Below the pieces are notes generated by a model. It did not search any database, was not told where the DNA came from, and saw only the letters and a list, made by a program, of their open reading frames with translations. The position numbers and the translations under genes are program-made. From Eubacterium sp. UBA3279 (GTDB lineage Bacteria > Bacillota > Clostridia > Lachnospirales > Lachnospiraceae), in contig DETV01000002.1 of assembly GCA_002361775.1 (NCBI GenBank), positions 1 through 47,453 of the forward strand: DNA of 47,453 bases, given 5' to 3'. Below are positions 41,419 to 47,453 of this stretch, one piece after another (positions within the stretch are counted from its first letter, which is position 1; each line of letters starts with the position of its first letter).

Positions 41419-41495
41419 CTTATTTTCCTGTAAATATCTGTTGCTCTGTAACTGTCAGTTCATGAGATTACTTTCTTACAGAATCCGGGAAATAA

Positions 41496-41524
41496 TTGAC
41501 CTTCTCTCAGGAAAATGCTATACT
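41496..41524 (+). promoter_or_regulatory. promoter of the VanZ-like gene
   Basis: TTGACC (41496-41501), 17 bp, TATACT (41519-41524). Confidence 0.65.
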
Positions 41525-41549
41525 CTGTACCCAAAAGGAGGAATTGTCT

Positions 41550-42083
41550 ATGAATAAATTAATTATAGCCTTATTAAAACCCCTGTCCTTTCTTCCTGCT
41601 TTGCTGATCATGTATATGATTTTTTCTTTTTCCGATCAGACAGGCGCCCAATCCGGTCAACTCAGCTTTAAAGTAAGCCAAAAGCTGGTACAGGTGGGAG
41701 CAGCCATACTGGATAAAGACCTGACTGCTGAAGAAATTACCATGTATGCCGACAAATACCATTTTCTGGTACGGAAACTGGCCCATATGACGGAATACTG
41801 TATTCTGGCAATTTCTCTTTGCATTCCCCTCTATTCCTATGGAGTAAGAAGTATCTGGCTGGTCCTGCTGGCCGGTTTTATCTGTGTGGGATTTGCTGCC
41901 ACCGACGAATATCATCAGTCTCATGTGGCAGGAAGAGGTCCCTCTGTGAAAGACGTTTTCATTGACAGTGTGGGAGCTTTTATAGGAATCTTCGGCACTC
42001 GAATCATAGGATGGGCCGCTGTAAAAAGCACAAAAGAACTGGAACGGGATCGAAAACATAAACGAAAACGGCGCAGAAAATAA
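41550..42083 (+). CDS. VanZ family membrane protein
   Basis: A 177-residue protein with about four or five membrane helices. The VanZ hallmarks are FSFSDQTGAQSGQLS after the first helix, LVRKLAHMTEYCILAISL, and the C-terminal DEYHQSHVAGRGPSVKDVFIDSVGAFIG. The last 18 residues are strongly basic. VanZ in enterococci gives low-level teicoplanin resistance; most chromosomal homologues have an unproven envelope role. The start is ATG 41550, following AAAGGAGG. It is divergent from thyA and monocistronic. Confidence 0.9.
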   Translation: MNKLIIALLKPLSFLPALLIMYMIFSFSDQTGAQSGQLSFKVSQKLVQVGAAILDKDLTAEEITMYADKYHFLVRKLAHMTEYCILAISLCIPLYSYGVRSIWLVLLAGFICVGFAATDEYHQSHVAGRGPSVKDVFIDSVGAFIGIFGTRIIGWAAVKSTKELERDRKHKRKRRRK

Positions 42084-42086
42084 AAT

Positions 42087-42136
42087 TGGAGTTGGAACAT
42101 GAAGAAATATTCTAAAATCTTCATAGACCAACTCCA
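42087..42136. terminator. terminator between the VanZ gene and the small membrane gene
   Basis: TGGAGTTGG and CCAACTCCA enclose an inner ATGAAGA/TCTTCAT stem; a T-rich run follows on the plus strand and an A/T-rich flank lies on the other side, so it may serve both convergent genes. Confidence 0.75.
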
Positions 42137-42147
42137 TTTTTATCTTT

Positions 42148-42402
42148 TTATTTTTCCTGATCCGTTTCCTGGTCAAATTCTTTTTCCACTTTACTTTCTT
42201 TATCCGATCCCAAAGTAATAAAATGGCGTATACTGCTGAACAGACATCCAATGCCCACAAGCGCAAACAGAATACCTGCAGCCATAAAAAGAATGCCGGA
42301 AGACTCTCCTTTCAGATAACCGGTAATAAGCTGATATGCCAGATAGCCCAGATAACCTCCCACTACCAGTCTTAAAATATACGAAGCATTTTCACTTTTC
42401 AT
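42148..42402 (-). CDS. small two-helix membrane protein after malQ
   Basis: An 84-residue protein with helices at about residues 8-28 (LRLVVGGYLGYLAYQLITGYL) and 34-56 (GILFMAAGILFALVGIGCLFS), then a highly acidic, Lys-rich tail. The ATG at 42402 has AAAGGAG upstream and overlaps the 3' end of malQ by 11 bases, so the two are probably cotranslated. Similar short proteins are common in Lachnospiraceae; no function is known to me. Confidence 0.75.
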   Translation of the reverse strand: MKSENASYILRLVVGGYLGYLAYQLITGYLKGESSGILFMAAGILFALVGIGCLFSSIRHFITLGSDKESKVEKEFDQETDQEK

Positions 42403-43942
42403 CTGTCTGACTCCTTTCAGAAACCGCTTCATTTTCCAGCACTTCTTCTTCCTCTTCTTCTATCTGAAGAGTTCTCTGGAATGTATCTGTCAGCCAGCGA
42501 AGCCGACCTATAATATCTTCTCTGAAGTCGCCTTTTCCCATTCTCCATTTCCAGTTATTTCCCAAAGTAGACGGATGATTCATACGTCCTTCATTTCCGC
42601 AACATAACAGGTCCCACATAGGAATAACCGCCAGATCAGCCACACTGCTTTCTGCTGCCCGGATAAAATCCCAGGAAATATCTTCCCACGGACGATCATA
42701 GTTATTCAGATATGCCTTGGAAAATTCTCTTACCCAGTCCTGCATAGTATAATACCAGGATTTGGTTGTATCGTTATCGTGAGTTCCTGTATACACCACA
42801 CAATTTCTCGTGTAATGATGAGGCAGGTAAAAATTAGCCGGACCGGAATCAAAGGCAAACTGCAGTACCTTCATCCCCGGATACCCACTTTCTTCCAATA
42901 ATTCAAATACCCGTTCATCCAGAGTACCCAAATCTTCTGCTATTACATCCATCTGACCCAGCTCTTTTTCCATGGTTTTGAAAAGATCAATTCCCGGGCC
43001 TGGAACCCATTTACCATTCAAAGCTGTATCTTCTCCCGCCGGGATAGAATAATAATCGGAAAATCCTCTGAAATGATCGATTCTTACCGTATCATACAGA
43101 TCAAAACTTCTCTTCATCCTTCGAATCCACCAGCTATATCCGCATTTTTTATGGTATGTCCAGTCATATAACGGATTGCCCCATAACTGACCAGTCTCAG
43201 AAAATGCATCCGGAGGACAGCCTGCCACTGCCGTCGGAATACATTCCTCATCCATCTGAAATAACTTGGGATTAGCCCAGGCGTCTGCGCTGTCAATTGC
43301 CACGTAAATAGGAAGATCACCGATAATTGTAATTCCCTGATCATTAGCATATTTTTTAATTTTTTTCCACTGACGATCAAATTCGTATTGCAGGAAACGA
43401 TAAAACTGAATTTCCTCTTTCAGTTTTACTTTCATCTTTTCCATAGCCACCGGATCTTTTGTTCTCAATTCTTCATCCCATCCGGTCCATAACGCTCCCT
43501 GCTGATCGTTTTTTATTGCCATAAAGAGACAATAATCCTCCAGCCAGTGGGATTCTCTCTCACAAAATTCCTGAAACTCCTCATCTGCTTCGAACTTCTC
43601 AAAAGCAATCTGAAGCACTTTAAAACGGGAAAGATACATTTTTTCATAATCCACGTATCTTTCACTTCCGCCCCAGTCACACTGCTCACACACCTCTTTA
43701 TCCAGAAGTCCTTCTTCAATTAATGTTTCCAGGTCGATAAAATAAGGATTTCCGGCAAAAGTTGAAAATGGCTGATAAGGGGAATCTCCATAACCTGTCG
43801 GTCCTAAAGGCAATACCTGCCATTTGGACTGTCCTGCTTTTACCAGATCGTCAATAAAATCATATGCTTCCTTAGAAAAACACCCTATTCCATAAGGGGA
43901 TGGCAAAGAAGAAACCGGAAGCAATACACCACTCACTCTCAT
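42392..43942 (-). CDS. malQ: 4-alpha-glucanotransferase (amylomaltase)
   Basis: A 516-residue GH77 enzyme that transfers glucan segments between maltodextrins. RVSGVLLPVSSLPSPYGIG at the start, KWQVLPLGPTGYGDSPYQ, IIGDLPIYVAIDSADAWANP, VRIDHFRGF with the nucleophilic Asp region, DVIAEDLGTLDERV with the acid/base Glu, and YTGTHDNDTT are the family motifs. The C-terminus is acidic (EEEEEEVLENEAVSERS). ATG 43942 follows GGAGG. A candidate promoter lies upstream, and the small membrane protein overlaps its end. It suggests intracellular starch or glycogen breakdown. Confidence 0.96.
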   Translation of the reverse strand: MRVSGVLLPVSSLPSPYGIGCFSKEAYDFIDDLVKAGQSKWQVLPLGPTGYGDSPYQPFSTFAGNPYFIDLETLIEEGLLDKEVCEQCDWGGSERYVDYEKMYLSRFKVLQIAFEKFEADEEFQEFCERESHWLEDYCLFMAIKNDQQGALWTGWDEELRTKDPVAMEKMKVKLKEEIQFYRFLQYEFDRQWKKIKKYANDQGITIIGDLPIYVAIDSADAWANPKLFQMDEECIPTAVAGCPPDAFSETGQLWGNPLYDWTYHKKCGYSWWIRRMKRSFDLYDTVRIDHFRGFSDYYSIPAGEDTALNGKWVPGPGIDLFKTMEKELGQMDVIAEDLGTLDERVFELLEESGYPGMKVLQFAFDSGPANFYLPHHYTRNCVVYTGTHDNDTTKSWYYTMQDWVREFSKAYLNNYDRPWEDISWDFIRAAESSVADLAVIPMWDLLCCGNEGRMNHPSTLGNNWKWRMGKGDFREDIIGRLRWLTDTFQRTLQIEEEEEEVLENEAVSERSQTDEK

Positions 43943-44050
43943 AATTTAATCCTCCACAAAAAAATTCACTTTAATAACCTTAACATATACCTTGTTTCAT
44001 TTCAAGCAAAGAGGCTGGATAAAATTTTTTATTTTTTTTGAAAAAAGTGT

Positions 44051-44079
44051 TGACATTTCTTTCTCTCTATAATATAATC
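44051..44079 (+). promoter_or_regulatory. promoter of tRNA-Arg
   Basis: Consensus TTGACA (44051-44056), 17 bp, perfect TATAAT (44074-44079); start near 44086. Confidence 0.85.
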
Positions 44080-44117
44080 TATTTTGTTGTGAGGCACGAA
44101 TGAGTGTTTTACAGAAT

Positions 44118-44191
44118 GTGCGCTTAGCTCAGCTGGATAGAGCGTTTGGCTACGGACCAAAAGGCCGGGAGTTCGAATCTTCTAGCGCACG
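44118..44191 (+). tRNA. tRNA-Arg(ACG)
   Basis: Acceptor arms GTGCGCT and AGCGCAC pair fully; the D arm is GCTC...GAGC; the anticodon stem TTTGG/CCAAA encloses CTACGGA with anticodon ACG; the T arm is GGGAG-TTCGAAT-CTTCT with G-U pairs; the discriminator is G. No CCA is encoded. A ACG anticodon is normally edited to ICG to read CGU, CGC and CGA. Confidence 0.93.
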
Positions 44192-44194
44192 CTG

Positions 44195-44226
44195 AAAGCA
44201 TCTGCTATTGGCAGATGCTTTTTTTG
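44195..44226 (+). terminator. terminator of tRNA-Arg
   Basis: AAAGCATCTGC and GCAGATGCTTT pair around a 5-nt loop, followed by a run of T. Confidence 0.9.
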
Positions 44227-44250
44227 TACTCTCAGGAAAAAAGGTGACGG

Positions 44251-45234
44251 TTATACCCGAATCACCTTTTCTCCCTGATATTTTTCTCTATATTCATTTG
44301 GTGTCATTTTATACCGCTCTCTGAATTTTCGATAAAAATAACTATTATTTTCATATCCCACTGCTGATACCACATCATTTACCGGAAGATCTGTCTCCAT
44401 TAAAAGTTCCACAGCCTTTCGAAACCGTCTTCTCTGGAGCAATTCTTTATATGTATATCCCGTATTCTGTCGAATCAGCCTGCTGAGTCCGGAAATACTC
44501 TGATTAAGCATATCACATAATTCAGTCAATGTTCCGTCTTTATAATTTTCATCGATATATTTCAAAGTTGTCATAACCATCATATTTTTATACTGATTTG
44601 GGGTATTTTCTTTCAGTGTACGGACTGCGTTCAAAAGATGAAGAAATACCAGCCCCATGGTATGCTGATTAATCTGATCTTCATTTCCCTGTTTATGAAC
44701 AAGAGAATCAATCATATTTTCCATAAGATTTTGAATCTGGAGATTTTCAGATACCTGAAAATAAAGATATTGACTGATTCCATTTTTTTCTTTTAAAGTA
44801 TTCACTAAGAAATCTGCCAAAACATTATTTTTCTCAATCATGGAAAATGCTGTATCAAAAAATTCCGGCAGCACAATAAAATTAATGGCAATATCTTCTG
44901 AACCGGTAGGAAGTATTTCATGCTCCACATACTGATTTAAAAACAAAAGCTCCCCCTGCTTTACGATCACTGTTTCTCCATTGATTATGTGGGTCACTTT
45001 TCCCTGACATACATAAAAAACTTCTATATAATTATGTCCATGATTTGGAAAATGAACAAATCTGGTATGGGGACGAACTGTAATCAGTTTTCCTTCCTGT
45101 AAAAGCTTTTCACTCTCTATGGTAAAATGCTTTTTACTGGTATACAATCCCCGTTGTATATCTGTCTTTCCTTCCAGAATTGCCCGTTCTTCTTCTGTGA
45201 TTGGTTTTAATACTTCTAATAATCCATCCCTCAT
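44251..45234 (-). CDS. AraC-family transcriptional regulator with cupin sensor
   Basis: A 327-residue regulator: an N-terminal extension, a cupin (residues about 50-150; FPNHGHNYIEVFYVCQGKVTHIINGE) and a C-terminal AraC domain (from about 225; LTELCDMLNQSISGLSRLIRQNTGYTYKELLQRRRFRKAVELL and VNDVVSAVGYENNSYFYRKFRERYKMTPNEYR). The neighbours are tRNA-Arg and a Na/Pi transporter, neither an obvious target; sugar genes elsewhere are likely regulated. ATG 45234 follows AAGGAG. Confidence 0.9.
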   Translation of the reverse strand: MRDGLLEVLKPITEEERAILEGKTDIQRGLYTSKKHFTIESEKLLQEGKLITVRPHTRFVHFPNHGHNYIEVFYVCQGKVTHIINGETVIVKQGELLFLNQYVEHEILPTGSEDIAINFIVLPEFFDTAFSMIEKNNVLADFLVNTLKEKNGISQYLYFQVSENLQIQNLMENMIDSLVHKQGNEDQINQHTMGLVFLHLLNAVRTLKENTPNQYKNMMVMTTLKYIDENYKDGTLTELCDMLNQSISGLSRLIRQNTGYTYKELLQRRRFRKAVELLMETDLPVNDVVSAVGYENNSYFYRKFRERYKMTPNEYREKYQGEKVIRV

Positions 45235-45349
45235 ACCACAGACTCCTTCCTTCCCACTTTACCTCGATTATACCAACTCACTGCTGTAACGGCTAGTCTT
45301 ACTGAAAGAAATTTTAATTTTTATCTGTCTGATTCATTTTTCCGCAACA

Positions 45350-45390
45350 AAAAAGAATTGCCGCATCCCATCCCTAAAATACAGCAATTC
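45350..45390 (-). terminator. terminator of the Na/Pi cotransporter gene
   Basis: GAATTGC and GCAATTC pair around a 22-nt loop, with TTTTT next on the minus strand. Confidence 0.75.
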
Positions 45391-45400
45391 CTTTTTATCA

Positions 45401-47044
45401 CTACTTGCTTACTTTTCCTAAGCCCATTTCCTGTCCGATATTCAGAATATGATCTCCAATTCTTTCAAAATCTGTAAGCAATTCGGAATATATAATACAT
45501 CCCTCTTCTGAACAGGTTCCTCTTTGCATCCGCTCCAACTGCCGTCTTCTGTAATCTTCTGTCATGTCATCAATATTCTGTTCAATTTTTTCAATATAAT
45601 CCATCGCCTGACGGTCATTCAGTTTCATTTTACTTAAAGTGTCCAAAGCTTCCTGACAAATCTCCTGCATCTCATCAAGCTCCACCTGGACTTCTTTTGA
45701 AAATGTAATTCCCTGTTTTTCAATCATCTTTGTATATTCACAAATGTTCATGGCATGATCACCGATTCTTTCCAGATTGCCACAAACCTTAAATAAAGCG
45801 CTCATATACTGTGAATCTGAAGGATTACTTTCTGTTATAAGAACCTTGGAAATATATTTTGAAATTTCCTTATTAAGATAATCAATATAGTCTTCTCTTT
45901 CTCTCACTTCTTCCAGTAAAAATGTACTTCCGCTTCTTACAGCTTCAAAACTCTTTCTCACATTTAATTTCGCCATATCCAGCATTCTGTTTAATTCATT
46001 AGTAATGCTTGTAACCGCAATGGCCGATGTACCGATCTGTGTGTCTCTCTTTTGCTCCATAGGATGGATAAATTCAAGATGCATAACTCCCACAGCTTCT
46101 TCTTCCTGTTTTTCCGGAAGAATTTTTGTTGCCAGGGCTGCCAGTTGATTTCCAAAGGGCAACAGTAACAAGGTGGTAACGATATTAAATAATGTATGCA
46201 TATTGGCGATCTGTGCCGGAGCATTTCCCGGAGTAAAACTTTCCACCCAACTGGTCAATGGGAGGAACACACATATGATAGTAAAAATCGTAGTTCCGAT
46301 TACATTAAAGAGCAAATGAATAATTGTAGTTCTTTTTGCATTTTTTGTAGTTCCTATGGAAGCTATTACTGCAGTAATACACGTTCCAATATTCTGACCA
46401 AACAATACAAACACCGCACTATCCAATCCAATCAGACCACTGGCTGCCAACGCCTGTAAAATACCTACGGATGCTGAAGAAGACTGAATGATAGCTGTAA
46501 AAATCATACCTGCCAGAATACCCAAAACCGGATTAGAGAATTTTGTCATCAAAGAAATGAAACTCTCTGATTCTCTCAATGGCATCATGGAAGAACTCAT
46601 CATTCCCATACCGATAAATAAAACACCTAATCCTGCCACAATTAACCCTATATGATGAACTTTTTTCTTTTTAGCAAACATGATCAGGGCAACTCCTGCG
46701 AATGCAAGAAGAGGCGCGATCTCTCCGATGTCCAAAGCTATCAACTGACCTGTAATTGTTGTACCGATGTTAGCGCCCATAATAATCCATACAGCCTGAC
46801 GCAAAGTCATCATTCCCGAATTGACAAATCCTACCACCATAACAGTAGTAGCAGATGAAGACTGAATTACTGCTGTAATTCCTGCGCCTACCAACACTCC
46901 AAGAAAACGATTGGCTGTAAGCTTTTCCAAAATTTGTTTCATCCTGTTTCCTGCTGCCGCCTCCAGGCCGTTGCTCATCATCTGCATTCCGTACAGAAAC
47001 AAAGCCAGACCACCAAGAAGGCTAAAAAAATCTGTGATTTTCAT
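45401..47044 (-). CDS. Na/Pi cotransporter family protein with PhoU-like domain
   Basis: A 547-residue NptA/YjbB-type protein. Two inverted transport repeats carry the signature QSSSATT (about 61-67) and QSSSASV (about 187-193), with some eight to nine helices in residues 1-310. Residues about 335-547 form a PhoU-like helical domain (for example LFKVCGNLERIGDHAMNICEY and LLTDFERIGDHILNIG), which in related proteins modulates phosphate flux. The ATG at 47044 follows GGAGG and the promoter is at 47102-47130. No other phosphate genes are adjacent. Confidence 0.92.
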   Translation of the reverse strand: MKITDFFSLLGGLALFLYGMQMMSNGLEAAAGNRMKQILEKLTANRFLGVLVGAGITAVIQSSSATTVMVVGFVNSGMMTLRQAVWIIMGANIGTTITGQLIALDIGEIAPLLAFAGVALIMFAKKKKVHHIGLIVAGLGVLFIGMGMMSSSMMPLRESESFISLMTKFSNPVLGILAGMIFTAIIQSSSASVGILQALAASGLIGLDSAVFVLFGQNIGTCITAVIASIGTTKNAKRTTIIHLLFNVIGTTIFTIICVFLPLTSWVESFTPGNAPAQIANMHTLFNIVTTLLLLPFGNQLAALATKILPEKQEEEAVGVMHLEFIHPMEQKRDTQIGTSAIAVTSITNELNRMLDMAKLNVRKSFEAVRSGSTFLLEEVREREDYIDYLNKEISKYISKVLITESNPSDSQYMSALFKVCGNLERIGDHAMNICEYTKMIEKQGITFSKEVQVELDEMQEICQEALDTLSKMKLNDRQAMDYIEKIEQNIDDMTEDYRRRQLERMQRGTCSEEGCIIYSELLTDFERIGDHILNIGQEMGLGKVSK

Positions 47045-47101
47045 ATACTTCCTCCGATGCCTTTTGACTAATTTTTACTTCCTTTTTATTATTTCATTAC
47101 A

Positions 47102-47130
47102 TTTATAACTTCTGAAAGAAAAATATTCAA
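47102..47130 (-). promoter_or_regulatory. promoter of the Na/Pi cotransporter
   Basis: TTGAAT (47125-47130), 17 bp, TATAAA (47102-47107) on the minus strand. Confidence 0.6.
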
Positions 47131-47197
47131 GTCATTATACAGAGATTTAACCAATTTTACATTTATTTAACTTAAAATCTTCTGAACAAAAAAAGAT

Positions 47198-47358
47198 TGG
47201 GTATATACGAATCCCTTGATTTGTATATGTCCAAAAACACACAGGAAAAACAGATATTTTTACCTGTTTTGGGCATATAGAAGAGGATAAAGAGAAATCC
47301 ATCCCGTAAAATGAGATTTTGGTGGGCATAGGAAACATCAGATAACTATATATGCCCA
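47198..47358. repeat. 161-bp repeat with five GGGCATAT sites, copy 2
   Basis: Sites lie at 47199 (GGGTATAT), 47225 (ATATGTCC), 47271 (GGGCATAT), 47324 (GGGCATAG) and 47350 (ATATGCCC). The offsets 0, 26, 72, 125 and 151 are identical to copy 1, as is the total length, while the 18-nt spacers share little. The first and fourth sites carry one substitution each, so this copy is slightly decayed or the sites tolerate change. It occupies the gap between the Na/Pi promoter and a tRNA; the open frame that crosses it (47147-47431) is not considered a gene. Confidence 0.85.
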
Positions 47359-47395
47359 ACAGAAAATATAAAAGCAGTATAGAAAAGAAAACATC

Positions 47396-47426
47396 AAAAA
47401 AACGCCTGCTTCTCACAGACGTTTTC
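47396..47426 (-). terminator. terminator for the tRNA at the right edge
   Basis: AACGTCTG and CAGGCGTT pair (one G-U) on the minus strand around a 7-nt loop, followed by T7. Confidence 0.8.
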
Positions 47427-47436
47427 CACAAAAAAA

Positions 47437-47453
47437 TGGGACCTACAGGGCTC
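47437..47453 (-). tRNA. 3' end of a tRNA cut by the window edge
   Basis: On the minus strand the last bases read GAGC (T loop), CCTGT (T-stem 3' side), AGGTCCC (acceptor 3' side) and A (discriminator), followed by T-rich sequence and a terminator. The 5' part and the anticodon lie outside the window, so identity is unknown. No CCA is encoded. Confidence 0.7.

Noticed and set aside
47147..47431. 94-codon open frame on the minus strand at the right edge
   Set aside because: It runs through the 161-bp repeat and a terminator stem, has no ribosome site, and its hydrophobic translation comes from AT-rich DNA.

Overview
The window looks like a chromosomal core region of a Gram-positive Clostridia, most likely a Lachnospiraceae relative of Blautia, Dorea or Mediterraneibacter. 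The reasons are a moderate-to-low GC content, strong GGAGG ribosome sites, TTGACA/TATAAT promoters, a PolC-type polymerase, and several protein families (DUF5685, DUF5716, DUF5717) that I know mainly from this family. I see no prophage, insertion sequence, rRNA or CRISPR array. Family names come from memory and reading; no database was searched.

Layout. 35-6760 (minus) holds a zinc-phospholipase-like protein, a HAD phosphatase, an NSS sodium symporter, an operon of J-domain protein, DUF5685 and a zinc-ribbon membrane protein, a BilS-like flavodoxin, another HAD enzyme and a small membrane protein. 6935-12023 has an NhaC-type antiporter, copy 1 of a 161-bp repeat, a DUF6483-like protein, TrmO, a HAD enzyme and a CofE-like ligase. 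12293-17163 (plus) is a polyamine operon: XRE-cupin regulator, PotA with a large insert in its TOBE domain, PotB, and a PotC-PotD fusion. 17233-23458 (minus) carries purA, a UroD-fold protein with an AraC regulator, purB and purC. 23559-25942 is an amino-acid ABC transporter.

26056-31747 (minus) is the most intriguing block: a three-gene operon of a very large DUF5717 protein, a divergent Hsp70-like protein (DUF5716) and a TPR protein. Its promoter has a perfect palindrome that exactly fills the 17-bp spacer. 31849-41357 is a probable six-gene operon thyA-folA-xpaC-telA-ispG-polC. The right end has a VanZ-like protein, a small membrane protein, malQ, tRNA-Arg(ACG), an AraC regulator, a Na/Pi cotransporter with a PhoU-like tail, copy 2 of the 161-bp repeat, and the 3' end of another tRNA.

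Main observations: (1) the Hsp70-like/solenoid/TPR operon and its palindromic promoter; (2) a 161-bp repeat whose two copies keep five GGGCATAT sites at identical spacing although the sequence between them has diverged, and which supplies the C-terminus of a neighbouring gene; (3) two Ig-like modules inserted in the TOBE domain of PotA; (4) a J-domain protein with a ten-cysteine tail, coupled to a DUF5685 protein bearing two Asp-rich motifs; (5) several perfect inverted repeats placed on or near promoters.
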